DNA of 64,000 nt from Bacillus sp. REN16 (GCF_020731355.1 NZ_JAJFZK010000003.1:186001-250000), one strand, 5' to 3'. Numbered from the stretch's first letter, positions 39,825 to 49,481 are shown. Made by a program: numbers and translations. The notes: generated by a model from the sequence alone, not told the origin.

Positions 39825-41720
39825 TTAGGCAGTTGCGAATCGCAATCCATGTTCTTTCTTCATTGTTTTGCGATTGAAGCTCATTAATCTCATAGCGTTC
39901 AGGATCACAAGAAGGACACTTGCTTCATGGATGAACATTCCTGATGCGAGGTGAACGGTTCCCATGAGTACCCCCGTTAAGAGGACGAAGGCAATTCCAA
40001 CTGCAAAGTATGTGTTTTGCTTCATATTGCGGATGGTTGCTTTTGATAGTGAGTAAGCATGTGAGAACTGCATGAGCTTATCCGCCATTAAGACGATGTC
40101 TGCTGTTTCCATTGAAATATCTGTACCGCCCTCACCCATTGCAAGACCGATATCTGCTGTTGCGATTGCGGGTGCATCGTTGATTCCGTCTCCTGCCATG
40201 GCAACGACATGACCCGCAGCTTTTAATTTTTTTACGTAATCTACTTTATCTTCTGGAAGTAACTCTGCATGGAATTCATCCAAGCCTAAGGTGGTTGCGA
40301 CAAGCTCCGCTGTATGCTTATTATCACCGGTCAGCATGACAATTTTCTTAATGCCGTTTTTTCGCATTGCCGCAAGAGCTCTTTGCGCATCTTCCCGAAT
40401 TTGGTCCGCGATTGAGAAAATACCAGCAACTTCCCCATCAACACTAGCAAAGACTGCGGTGTTACCCGCTTTTTCTCGGTCAATCGCATAGGCACCAACA
40501 GCACCTGGAATTTCGATGCCCTCTGAATCCATCAGTTTGCGATTTCCGATTGCAAGTATATGACCTGCAACCTTTGCACGAATCCCATTTCCTTTAATGA
40601 CCTCGCCGTCTTCTGGTTCAATCTCTAAAGCTAGTTTTCTTGCATTTGCTTCTTTTACGATCGTTTGTCCCAGATGATGCTCAGAAATAGTTTCTGCCTG
40701 TGCTACGAGCAGCAATAATTCATTTGGTTCGAAGCTGCCAAATGTCTTGATATCTGTTACTTCTGGTTTCCCTTTTGTCAGTGTTCCTGTTTTATCGAAA
40801 ACGAGTGTGTCTACTTTAGAGAATACATCCATGACTTCTCCACCCTTCACTAAAACACCGTTTTTCGCCCCATTTCCGATTCCGGCAACGTTCGACACCG
40901 GGGCCCCAATCACAAGTGCACCAGGACAAGCAATCACAAGGAAGGTAATCGCGATATGGAGATCTCTAGTGAAAAGATAGACAAGTACAGATAAAACAAC
41001 GACTGCTGGCGTATAGATATTCGCAAATTTATTCAGGAATTTTTCTGTTTTTGATTTGGATTCCTGCGCTTCCTCCACTAGCTCAATAATTTTGGCAAAA
41101 GTCGTATCATCTCCCACTTTTTCCGCGATCATTTCGATATAGCCATTGTCGACGATGGTTCCACTGAATACTTTGTCTTCTAATCTCTTTGATGCTGGTA
41201 CAGACTCACCCGTAATAGCTGCTTCATTTAGAGAAGCTTGACCTGAAACGATCTTGCCATCAACCGGAACCTTTCCACCGGAGCGGATAATCACACGGTC
41301 GCCAACGAGAACTTCTTCAACTGGGATTGTGACTTGATTGCCATCTCGGACAACAACCGCTTCCTGTGGTGCCATTTCGACTAGGTTTTTAAGAGATGAA
41401 CGTGTTTTTTCCAATGTACGTGCTTCTAAATAATCGCCGAATAAAAATAGGAAGGTAACGACCGCTGACTCGACAAATTCACCGATAAACAGTGCACCAA
41501 TCACGGCGATCGTGACGAGCAATTCAATGCTGAATGTCTTCATTTTTAAGGCCTGAAATGCTTTAATGAAGATCGGGATTCCCGCGATGACTGTCACAAT
41601 GATAAGGGAAGCTGCTTTTAAAAATTCATATCCTGTTAAATGAAAAATCAATGTGAGAACAAGCAAGGATCCTGAAACAGCTGTTATTTTCGTTTTTTGT
41701 TTATTTATCCAATTGATCAT
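39825..41720 (-). CDS. P1B-type metal-transporting ATPase with CPG motif
   Basis: 631 aa. Eight helices, A-domain TGES (170-173), phosphorylated Asp309 in DKTGTLTKG, hinge GDGINDAPA. The membrane metal site, usually CPC, SPC or TPC, reads CPG (265-267), and the N-domain His-Pro pair usually in SEHP reads SEHH (346-349). There is no N-terminal HMA domain; a separate HMA protein is encoded just downstream. It exports or moves a transition metal; substrate unknown. Activator-type promoter at 41754-41795. Confidence 0.88.
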   Translation of the reverse strand: MINWINKQKTKITAVSGSLLVLTLIFHLTGYEFLKAASLIIVTVIAGIPIFIKAFQALKMKTFSIELLVTIAVIGALFIGEFVESAVVTFLFLFGDYLEARTLEKTRSSLKNLVEMAPQEAVVVRDGNQVTIPVEEVLVGDRVIIRSGGKVPVDGKIVSGQASLNEAAITGESVPASKRLEDKVFSGTIVDNGYIEMIAEKVGDDTTFAKIIELVEEAQESKSKTEKFLNKFANIYTPAVVVLSVLVYLFTRDLHIAITFLVIACPGALVIGAPVSNVAGIGNGAKNGVLVKGGEVMDVFSKVDTLVFDKTGTLTKGKPEVTDIKTFGSFEPNELLLLVAQAETISEHHLGQTIVKEANARKLALEIEPEDGEVIKGNGIRAKVAGHILAIGNRKLMDSEGIEIPGAVGAYAIDREKAGNTAVFASVDGEVAGIFSIADQIREDAQRALAAMRKNGIKKIVMLTGDNKHTAELVATTLGLDEFHAELLPEDKVDYVKKLKAAGHVVAMAGDGINDAPAIATADIGLAMGEGGTDISMETADIVLMADKLMQFSHAYSLSKATIRNMKQNTYFAVGIAFVLLTGVLMGTVHLASGMFIHEASVLLVILNAMRLMSFNRKTMKKEHGLRFATA

Positions 41721-41753
41721 TTTAATTTTCTCCCCTTTCCTTCTATATCTTTA

Positions 41754-41795
41754 TAATAAAGGGAAGTCGGGAACTTTTATTTGACCGCAGTCAAA
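41754..41795 (-). promoter_or_regulatory. ATPase promoter with Crp/Fnr-type dyad near -41
   Basis: Dyad TTTGACCGCAGTCAAA (41780-41795, perfect TTTGAC/GTCAAA arms) and minus-strand -10 TATTAT (41754-41759), no clear -35. Centre to predicted start is about 40.5 bases. Same half-site as at 39807-39822. Confidence 0.62.
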
Positions 41796-41811
41796 ATTGA
41801 CTATTTCAAAT

Positions 41812-41880
41812 AAAAAACTCCCCAAACCTTTGAGGAGTACTAAAAAAGGTCATGGACTCTTCCTGAATCCATGACCTTTG
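41812..41880 (-). terminator. Two tandem terminators after speB
   Basis: First: AAAGGTCATGGA/TCCATGACCTTT-type stem (41846-41879) then six T on the minus strand. Second: ACTCC/GGAGT (41817-41838) then T run. The first is nearly identical to 39501-39533. Confidence 0.85.
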
Positions 41881-41882
41881 CA

Positions 41883-42758
41883 TTATTTTTGAATCCACCC
41901 TAAAATCATCTCACGAATCAGCTTACTTGCAGTATTCGCTGTTTGCTCAGACACATCATAAATTGGTGCAACCTCCACCAAGTCAGATCCAACCACTCGA
42001 ATATCAGATTTCGCAATTTCGTGAATGGCTCCTAGTAATTCCTTCGACGTAATTCCACCAGCATCCACTGTACCTGTTCCAGGCGCATGTGCAGGATCCA
42101 ATACATCAATATCAATCGTTACATATACAGGGCGACCCGCTAGCTTTGGAAGAATCTTCTTCAACGGTTCAAGCACTTCAAATTTTGAAATATGCATGCC
42201 GTTTTCCTTTGCCCATCGGAATTCTTCCTTCATCCCTGAACGGATTCCGAATGAAAAGACATTTTCTGGTCCAATCAACTCTGCAATTTTACGAATGGGT
42301 GTTGAATGAGAAAGCGCCTCTCCCTCGTAATTTTCACGCAAATCGGTATGGGCATCCATATGAATGATCACTAGATCTGGATATTTTTTATAAACAGCCT
42401 TCATTACTGGCCAAGAAACGAGATGCTCGCCTCCCATGCCAAGTGGATACTTTCCAGCAGCTAATACCTGATCGACAAAATCCTCAATCATTTCAATGCT
42501 GCGCTGTGGATTTCCAAATGGCAACGGAATATCGCCCGCATCATAGTACTTCACTTCATCCAATTCTTTATTAAGATATGGGCTATATTCCTCAAGGCCA
42601 ATTGATACTTCGCGAATTCGGCTAGGACCAAAACGTGAGCCTGGACGGTAGCTTACTGTCCAGTCCATCGGCATGCCATAAATGACCGCTTCGCTCTCCT
42701 CAAAATTCGGATGGCTTTTGATAAACACATTTCCTGAATAAGCTTCATCAAATCTCAT
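41883..42758 (-). CDS. speB: Agmatinase
   Basis: 291-aa ureohydrolase that splits agmatine to putrescine and urea. Binuclear Mn ligands: GGEHLVSWP (His about 112), HMDAHTDLR (Asp-His-Asp about 134-138), and DIDVLDPAHAPGTGT (Asp pair about 214-216). Start ATG after GGGGGA, 13 bases after the speE stop; the two form the agmatine to spermidine branch. Confidence 0.95.
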   Translation of the reverse strand: MRFDEAYSGNVFIKSHPNFEESEAVIYGMPMDWTVSYRPGSRFGPSRIREVSIGLEEYSPYLNKELDEVKYYDAGDIPLPFGNPQRSIEMIEDFVDQVLAAGKYPLGMGGEHLVSWPVMKAVYKKYPDLVIIHMDAHTDLRENYEGEALSHSTPIRKIAELIGPENVFSFGIRSGMKEEFRWAKENGMHISKFEVLEPLKKILPKLAGRPVYVTIDIDVLDPAHAPGTGTVDAGGITSKELLGAIHEIAKSDIRVVGSDLVEVAPIYDVSEQTANTASKLIREMILGWIQK

Positions 42759-42771
42759 CGAAAATCCCCCA

Positions 42772-43599
42772 TTACTTCGTTAAGTCCGCAACAAATTTAG
42801 GCAATACAAACGCTGCTTTGTGGATTTCTTTTGTATAGTATTTTGTTTCGATCTCATGGAAGCGATCTTCGCTTACCTCTAATGGATCATATTTTTTCGA
42901 ACCAATTGTGAATGTCCATAGACCACTTGGGTATGTTGGGATATTCGCAAGATATAGGCGTGTGATTGGGAAGATTTCCTTCACATCACGTTGCACGTTA
43001 CGGATTAAGTCTGGTGTGAACCAAGGGTTGTCCGTTTGTGCAACAAATACGCCGTCTTCTTTTAATGCCTTCGAAATGCCCGCATAAAAGCCTTTTGTGA
43101 ACAGATTAACTGCTGGACCAACAGGCTCAGTGGAGTCGACCAGGATGACGTCATATTCGTTCTCACTTTCGGCAATATGCATAAAGCCATCGCCAACCTT
43201 TACTTCCACGCGCGGGTCCTCAAGCTTACCTGCAATTTCAGGAAGGTACTTCTTTGAATACTCAATTACTTTTCCGTCAATATCAACTAAAGTCGCTTTT
43301 TTCACACTTGGGTGTTTTAACACTTCACGGATTACCCCACCGTCACCGCCGCCAACGACTAGTACGTTTTCAGGATTTGGGTGTGTAAATAATGGTACAT
43401 GCGCAACCATCTCGTGGTACACGAACTCGTCCACTTGAGTGGTCATCACCATGCCATCAAGAACGAGCATGTTGCCAAATTCCTCAGTTTCGATCATATC
43501 GAGCTTTTGAAACTCCGTTTGTTCTGTATGTAAGGTTTGTTTAATTTTTGCTGTAATACCAAAGCTTTTTGTTTGTTTCTCCGTAAACCATAATTCCAT
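42772..43599 (-). CDS. speE: Spermidine synthase
   Basis: 275 aa from the ATG at 43599 (AAAGGATG upstream); the frame continuing to 43734 lacks RBS and homology-like sequence. It transfers aminopropyl from decarboxylated SAM to putrescine. N-terminal beta domain (about 1-60), Rossmann motif [16 protein letters not shown] (about 79-94), DSTEPVGPA (catalytic Asp about 156) and [12 protein letters not shown]. First gene of the speE-speB operon. Confidence 0.95.
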   Translation of the reverse strand: MELWFTEKQTKSFGITAKIKQTLHTEQTEFQKLDMIETEEFGNMLVLDGMVMTTQVDEFVYHEMVAHVPLFTHPNPENVLVVGGGDGGVIREVLKHPSVKKATLVDIDGKVIEYSKKYLPEIAGKLEDPRVEVKVGDGFMHIAESENEYDVILVDSTEPVGPAVNLFTKGFYAGISKALKEDGVFVAQTDNPWFTPDLIRNVQRDVKEIFPITRLYLANIPTYPSGLWTFTIGSKKYDPLEVSEDRFHEIETKYYTKEIHKAAFVLPKFVADLTK

Positions 43600-43814
43600 G
43601 TTCATAACATCCTTTCTACCTAAAAAATTCAGGGATTTTATCCCTTTATCGTTCCCTATTTCCATAAAAAAATCGGTGTCAACTTCAAAAAGTATAAGGC
43701 AACCTGCCAAAATTGCAAGAAATTTTTTCACCATTTAGAAAATAAACGTTTAAAACAGGAGAAATCTTTTCATACTGGTTGATATATGCCTACGATAAAT
43801 GGAGGTGAACCCTG

Positions 43815-45884
43815 GTGGAGCTTATTAGAAATGATCGGTTTAAAATTACAATGAAAATATTGCGTGCATGTCTTTTTATTAGCTTAATTGGCTGTGTCCT
43901 TGTGGCAGTCGGTATTTTAGGCGTGCTTGCCTATGCGAAAACTCAGGGAGCGCCTCCTCTTGCCGTACCACTCTCAACCTTATTCTACGCGGATGATGGG
44001 ACTTTAATTGGAGAAGAACGCCATCAGGGGGAGACCCGCTATTGGGTATCGCTTGATGATATGTCAGAGGCGGTAGTTGATGCGACAGTATCCATTGAGG
44101 ATCGTAACTATTTTGACCATCATGGCTTTGACTACAAACGAATTGGCGGTGCGATCATTGCCGACATTAAAGCAATGGCAAAGGTTCAAGGGGCAAGTAC
44201 GATTACCCAGCAATATGCCAGAAATCTGTTTTTGGAGCATGAAAAAACATGGAATCGAAAACTCACTGAGGCCTTATATACGATTCGACTTGAGCTAAAC
44301 TATTCCAAAAAAGAAATTTTAGAAGGCTATTTAAATACCATTTATTATGGACATGGCGTCTATGGAGTTGAAGCGGCAGCAAATTACTATTTCGGAAAAA
44401 GAGCGAGCGAGCTGTCACTTGCGGAAGCCTCAATGCTAGCTGGGATTCCAAAGGGTCCAACCCATTATTCACCATTAGTAAACGAGGTAAAAGCAAAACA
44501 ACGGCAAAATGTCGTCCTCAATTCGATGGTAGAAAATGGCGCTATTTCAAGGCAAGCTGCTGAACAAGCACGTGCGGAAAAATTAATTTTTACTGGCAAC
44601 AAAGTCATTGGACGTGAGGATATTGCACCTTATTTCCAGGATGTTGTTAAAAAAGAGCTTTATTCAAAATTGAAGCTTGATCAAAAAACAATCGAAACAG
44701 GCGGCTTGCGCGTTTACACCACTCTTAATCCAGACCTGCAAAAAATAGCTGAGGAAAAAGTCGTAAACTTTATAAAGGAAGATTCTAAGATTCAACTTGG
44801 GTTTGCTGCGATTGATCCAAAAAATGGTGAAGTACGGGCGTTAATTGGCGGACGGAATTTTGAGGAAAGTCCATATAACAGGGCAACCCAAGCAAAACGT
44901 CAACCTGGTTCAACCTTCAAACCATTTTTATATTATGCAGCACTAGAAAAGGGCTACACGCCTTCGACTCAAATCCGGAGTGAGCTCACAACGTTTTCAT
45001 ATGACGATGATCGCTCTAAATATACACCACGAAATTATAAAAATTACTATGCAAATGACTCAATTACGTTGGCTCAAGCAATTGCTTTGTCCGACAATGT
45101 GTATGCTGTGAAAACACACCTCTTCCTTGGTGATGGTGAGCTTGTCGATACGGCGAAAAAGCTTGGAATTTCAAGCAAACTTAAGGATGTGCCTTCACTT
45201 GCGTTAGGTACTTCCGGGGTTAGCGTACTTGAAATGGTAAATGCGTATGCCACGATTGATAATGGCGGAACGCTTCATAAGCCAATTTTTATTACGAGAG
45301 TAGAAAATTACAAAGGTGAAGTCATCTATGAAAATAAACCTAAGCCAAAAAAGGTGCTTGATGAGGACCTGGCTTTTGTGACAACTCAGCTCATGACAGG
45401 GATGTTTGATGAAAAACTAAATGACTACACAGCTGTAACAGGATCAACAATTAGTGATAGGCTGACCCGCTATTACGCTGGGAAATCAGGTTCAACTGAC
45501 ACTGATAGCTGGATGATTGGATACTCTCCACAGCTCGTCGCTGGCATTTGGACTGGATATGACAATAATGAACCACTGACACTTGTCGCAGATAAACAAT
45601 ATGCAAAAAATATTTGGGCCGGGTTCATGGAGGAAGCCCATCAGGATAGTGCGCCAAAACCATTCAAACCGACAGAAGGTGTTGTCGGTGTGTATGTAAA
45701 TCCAGACACAGGCTTGCTCCCAACAAAGGATTGCCCTGTTTCAAGGCTCACGTATTATAAAGCAGGAACTGAGCCAACGGAATACTGCTCGAAGAATGTG
45801 GAAGATGTGAAAAAGGATAAATCAAAGAAAGACGAAGAAAAAGAGCAGAAAGGCTTCTTTAAGAAGATGTTTGATTGGTTTTAA
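43815..45884 (+). CDS. pbpG: Class A penicillin-binding protein (PbpG/PBP2d-like)
   Basis: 689-aa bifunctional peptidoglycan synthase. One N-terminal helix (about 18-40). Glycosyltransferase domain (about 60-235) with SIEDRNYFDHHGFD (catalytic Glu about 94) and GASTITQQYARNLFL. Transpeptidase domain (about 320-610) with nucleophile Ser in GSTFKPF, SDN and KSGST (KTG box). The C-terminal end is Lys/Glu-rich. Position beside speE and ywhD matches B. subtilis pbpG, a sporulation-linked PBP. No strong terminator follows; array A2 begins about 50 bases on. Confidence 0.9.
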   Translation: MELIRNDRFKITMKILRACLFISLIGCVLVAVGILGVLAYAKTQGAPPLAVPLSTLFYADDGTLIGEERHQGETRYWVSLDDMSEAVVDATVSIEDRNYFDHHGFDYKRIGGAIIADIKAMAKVQGASTITQQYARNLFLEHEKTWNRKLTEALYTIRLELNYSKKEILEGYLNTIYYGHGVYGVEAAANYYFGKRASELSLAEASMLAGIPKGPTHYSPLVNEVKAKQRQNVVLNSMVENGAISRQAAEQARAEKLIFTGNKVIGREDIAPYFQDVVKKELYSKLKLDQKTIETGGLRVYTTLNPDLQKIAEEKVVNFIKEDSKIQLGFAAIDPKNGEVRALIGGRNFEESPYNRATQAKRQPGSTFKPFLYYAALEKGYTPSTQIRSELTTFSYDDDRSKYTPRNYKNYYANDSITLAQAIALSDNVYAVKTHLFLGDGELVDTAKKLGISSKLKDVPSLALGTSGVSVLEMVNAYATIDNGGTLHKPIFITRVENYKGEVIYENKPKPKKVLDEDLAFVTTQLMTGMFDEKLNDYTAVTGSTISDRLTRYYAGKSGSTDTDSWMIGYSPQLVAGIWTGYDNNEPLTLVADKQYAKNIWAGFMEEAHQDSAPKPFKPTEGVVGVYVNPDTGLLPTKDCPVSRLTYYKAGTEPTEYCSKNVEDVKKDKSKKDEEKEQKGFFKKMFDWF

Positions 45885-45897
45885 TTTGGATGGGGCA

Positions 45898-45916
45898 GGG
45901 ACAGGTTCCTTGTCCC
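45898..45916. repeat. REP-like hairpin after pbpG
   Basis: GGGACA (45898-45903) and TGTCCC (45911-45916) around GGTTCCT. Similar to the GGGGACGGTTC repeats at 26054-26155. It might slow transcription at the pbpG 3' end. Confidence 0.5.
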
Positions 45917-45937
45917 ATTTGTGCTATACAGTTACCT

Positions 45938-47580
45938 TATGAAGGACTTTTTGGGTGTGATTTTCACTCTGAATGGTCTTCAACCCACCTATGAAGGACT
46001 TTTCAAGCGTGTTTTTCACTCTGAATGGTCTTCATACTACCTATGAAGGACTTTTCAAGCGTAATTTTCCTTTGAATGGTCTTCATACCGTCCATGAAGG
46101 ACTTTTCGAGCTTCATTTTCACTCTGAATGGTCTTCATACTACCTATGAAGGACTTTTCAAGCGTAATTTTCCTTTGAATGGTCTTCATACCGTCCATGA
46201 AGGACTTTTCGAGCTTAATTTTCCTCTGAATGGTCTTCATGCGCCTATGAAGGACTTTTCGAGCATGTTTTTCTCTCAGAATGGTCTTCATACCGCCTAT
46301 GAAGGACTTTTCGAGCTTAATTTTCACTCTGAATGGTCTTCATATCACTTATGAAGGACTTTTCGAGCATAATTTTCCTCTGAATGGTCTTCATGCGCCT
46401 ATGAAGGACTTTTCGAGCATGTTTTTCTCTCAGAATGGTCTTCATACCGTCCATGAAGGACTTTTCGAGCTTAATTTTCACTCTGAATGGTCTTCATGCC
46501 GCCTATGAAGGACTTTTCAAGCGTAATTTTCCTTTGAATGGTCTTCATACCGTCCATGAAGGACTTTTCGAGCTTAATTTTCCTCTGAATGGTCTTCATG
46601 CGCCTATGAAGGACTTTTCGAGCATGTTTTTCTCTCAGAATGGTCTTCATACCGCCTATGAAGGACTTTTCGAGCTTAATTTTCACTCTGAATGGTCTTC
46701 ATATCACTTATGAAGGACTTTTCGAGCATAATTTTCCTCTGAATGGTCTTCATGCGCCTATGAAGGACTTTTCGAGCATGTTTTTCTCTCAGAATGGTCT
46801 TCATACCGTCCATGAAGGACTTTTCGAGCTTAATTTTCACTCTGAATGGTCTTCATGCCGCCTATGAAGGACTTTTCGAGCGTAATTTTCCTCTGAATGG
46901 TCTTCATACCGTCCATGAAGGACTTTTCGAGCATGTTTTTCTCTCAGAATGGTCTTCATACCGCCTATGAAAGACTTTTCGAGCTTAATTTTCACTCTGA
47001 ATGGTCTTCATACCGTCCATGAAGGACTTTTCGAGCATGTTTTTCTCTCAGAATGGTCTTCATACCGTCCATGAAGGACTTTTCGAGCTTAATTTTCACT
47101 CAGAATGGTCTTCATGCCGCCTATGAAGGACTTTTCGAGCGTAATTTTCCTCTGAATGGTCTTCATACCGTCTATGAATGACTTTTCGAGCGTAATTTTC
47201 CTCTGAATGGTCTTCATACCGTCTATGAATGACTTTTCGAGCGTAATTTTCCTCTGAATGGTCTTCATACCGTCTATGAATGACTTTTCGAGCGTAATTT
47301 TCCTCTGAATGGTCTTCATACCGTCCATGAAGGACTTTTCGAGCATGTTTTTCTCTCAGAATGGTCTTCATACCGCCTATGAAAGACTTTTCGAGCTTAA
47401 TTTTCACTCTGAATGGTCTTCATACCGTCCATGAAGGACTTTTCGAGCATGTTTTTCTCTCAGAATGGTCTTCATACCGTCCATGAAGGACTTTTCGAGC
47501 ATGTTTTTCTCTCAGAATGGTCTTCATACCGTCCATGAAGGACTTTTCGAGCGTAATTTTTGCTCTGAATGGTCTTCATC
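45938..47580. repeat. Tandem array A2: 32 units of about 51-52 bp with internal dyad
   Basis: TGGTCTTCA occurs 32 times in 1.64 kb at 51-52-base spacing, followed by TATGAAGGACTTTTCGAGC or a close variant. TTCATA and TATGAA pair around a short CCGTCC-like loop. The remaining bases (AATTTTC, CTCTGAA) are also conserved, so these are not CRISPR spacers. A 359-bp block (seven units) is duplicated: the segment from about 46281 repeats at about 46640. It lies between convergent pbpG and ywhD and shares its core with A1. Confidence 0.95.
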
Positions 47581-47631
47581 TGTCATTTTGGGCGATCGGC
47601 GCGTCCGAACAATCGAGTCATAGCTGGACAA

Positions 47632-47675
47632 CAAAAAAAGCGAAACCCCCAGGCTGGATAGGTCCTGGGGGTTTC
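47632..47675 (-). terminator. Terminator of ywhD
   Basis: Perfect 12-bp stem GAAACCCCCAGG/CCTGGGGGTTTC (47642-47653 with 47664-47675), minus-strand T run. About 110 bases after the ywhD stop, it shields ywhD from array A2. Confidence 0.88.
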
Positions 47676-47784
47676 TATGTCCTAGTTTCAATGTGTGTAC
47701 ATTGTAAATTTAGTGTACTTTATTTTGCCAAAAAAGCTCAAGCATTAGTGCGTTTGTTCACCAAAATGTCACAAATAGAATGCT

Positions 47785-48294
47785 TTATTCTACCTTTAAT
47801 CCCTCTTTTAACTCATCACCCGAATTATCCCAAATCTCTTTATTATGGTTTATTAAGAAGTCGGTCAACAGCTTCTTGGATTTGTCGTCCATAAAATCAA
47901 CCATAATGTGACGTTTTAATGATTTATCCATTCTGTTCACATGCTCTGGTAATGATTTGTAGCCGCGGCGAATTGAGCGGTCGACTGTCATGTAGCAAGC
48001 CGTTACACCTGCATAATATGGCCCCTCTTCCTTCCGATCAATCGTTACCCAAACAAGCCAATAAGGCTTGCCGTTTGGAACGTCTTCTTTATTCGGAAGA
48101 AACTTAATCCCTTTTTCGACGACGCTTCTTGCATGCATCGCACCCACATCAACGAAAACATCTTCATCTTCTATATCGACGAATACGGGTGAAATATTTT
48201 CGAGGCTAAGTGCTCCGATCCCATATCCTTTGTGTCCATCTGTTGGATCATTTTTAATGATATTGAAGGCTACTTTTTTCTTATTTTGATCCAC
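47785..48294 (-). CDS. ywhD: YwhD family protein
   Basis: 169 aa, close in length to B. subtilis YwhD. The family is recognised by position and by motifs VAFNIIKNDPTDGHKGYGIG (1-30), VDVGAMHARS (about 49-58) and KSLPEHVNRMDKSLKRHI. It is probably a soluble cytoplasmic protein; its function is unknown. Start is GTG with AAAGGTGG upstream. A MITE-like repeat lies between ywhC and ywhD. Confidence 0.88.
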   Translation of the reverse strand: MDQNKKKVAFNIIKNDPTDGHKGYGIGALSLENISPVFVDIEDEDVFVDVGAMHARSVVEKGIKFLPNKEDVPNGKPYWLVWVTIDRKEEGPYYAGVTACYMTVDRSIRRGYKSLPEHVNRMDKSLKRHIMVDFMDDKSKKLLTDFLINHNKEIWDNSGDELKEGLKVE

Positions 48295-48322
48295 CGTACA
48301 TCCACCTTTCCCTTTTAGAGGA

Positions 48323-48466
48323 TGTTCTAATAGTCAGCCGAAAATGACGCATCGAATTTCTGCGTTGGCTTGCTTCTCCGGTCCTCACGTATTAACTGCA
48401 TACGCTCCGGTACTCAAAGCTGCACCGCCTTGAAATTCTCGGTCCTTTTCACCCTCCTTTAGAACT
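48323..48466. repeat. MITE-like element, copy 2
   Basis: About 144 bp, same orientation as 2808-2952 and opposite to 49254-49440. Ends TGTTCTAA and TTAGAACT form a short inverted repeat. It lies between ywhD and ywhC. Confidence 0.8.
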
Positions 48467-48513
48467 CACACTTCTAATCATTACCAACTAGTTTATCATA
48501 TGAATGTCTAATT

Positions 48514-49194
48514 TTATAATTGAAGGATTGGCCTGAAAATCGCGACCAAGATATCTGTGATAGCATAGACCCCACCATATAATATCGGAAATAAAAACCG
48601 ATCTCCAAGTGGTGTAATCACCAATACTAAAAAGAGTACAATTCCAAGACCTTCATATTGTGTTAATCTTGGTCGAATCCGTGCCGGCACAAGGTCTTCA
48701 ATGATGCGATAACCGTCAAGTGGCGGAAACGGCAATAGATTAAAAATGAACAGCACAATGTTAAGGCGTACAAATAGGTTAAAGAATGTTTCAAGACCTT
48801 CCCCAACAGCCTCCGGAATAACAGCAAAAGCACCGATCCGTATAAGGATGATGTACATAAGCAAAGCTAATGCTGCAACAACCAAGTTGCTTAATGGACC
48901 TGCAACTGAAACAAGGATTCCTGCAAGCCGTGGCTTTTTAAAGTGAAATCGATTTACTGGTACAGGACGCGCCCAGCCAAACCCGGCAAGAAAAATAAGA
49001 ATCGTCCCAAATGGATCTAGATGAGCAATGGGATTTAAGGTCAATCTCCCTTGCCGTTTCGCCGTATCATCGCCAAACTTGTATGCAACATAGGCATGCG
49101 CAAATTCATGCACCGTAAAAGCAACTAAAAGTGAGATGACAACATACGGAATCAAGCTTAGGTCATAATGTAAATATCTACTTAATTGTTCCAC
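48514..49194 (-). CDS. ywhC: Site-2-protease-family membrane metalloprotease YwhC
   Basis: 226 aa from the GTG at 49194, preceded by AAGGAG; the longer reading to 49260 is not supported. M50 peptidase with zinc motif HEFAH (about residue 28, in FTVHEFAHAYVAYKFGDD) and second motif NPIAHLDPFG (about 54-63), plus five or six helices. No PDZ domain. It cuts membrane-embedded substrates, unknown here. It is flanked on both sides by inverted copies of the MITE-like repeat. Confidence 0.9.
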   Translation of the reverse strand: MEQLSRYLHYDLSLIPYVVISLLVAFTVHEFAHAYVAYKFGDDTAKRQGRLTLNPIAHLDPFGTILIFLAGFGWARPVPVNRFHFKKPRLAGILVSVAGPLSNLVVAALALLMYIILIRIGAFAVIPEAVGEGLETFFNLFVRLNIVLFIFNLLPFPPLDGYRIIEDLVPARIRPRLTQYEGLGIVLFLVLVITPLGDRFLFPILYGGVYAITDILVAIFRPILQL

Positions 49195-49253
49195 CGAATT
49201 TCTCCTTTTCCTAGAAAAGTTACTATTTTCAGTATACAATACATTTAAACCAT

Positions 49254-49440
49254 TGTTCAAAAAGGAGGATGAAGAGGACCAAGAATTTCAAGGCGGCGCA
49301 GTTTTGAGTAGCGGAACGTATGCAGTTAATACGTGAGCAGACGATCTTGCACGCCGGAAAAGTGGCTTTCTTTTCCAAGGAACGGAGAAACAAGCCAACA
49401 AAGAAATTCGATGTGTCATATTCGTCCGACTTTTTTGACA
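49254..49440. repeat. MITE-like element, copy 3 (inverted, with insertion)
   Basis: Begins TGTTCAAAAAG at 49254 and ends CTTTTTTGACA at 49440. About 40 bases longer than the other copies because of an insert near 49340-49385. It occupies the divergent gap between ywhC and ywhB, where promoters should lie. Confidence 0.78.
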
Positions 49441-49481
49441 TCCTTTAAAGCTTTAGAAAACACAGATTGGAGAGATCAATT

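Noticed and set aside
46055-47407. Repetitive small proteins encoded in array A2 (both strands), such as 75-103-aa frames
   Set aside because: Frames arise from the 51-bp unit being a multiple of three and break at 52-bp units. They have no RBS, and equal frames exist on both strands.
45938-47580. Array A2 as a CRISPR array
   Set aside because: The spacers between dyads are themselves conserved and repeated, unit length drifts between 51 and 52, and no cas gene is in the window.
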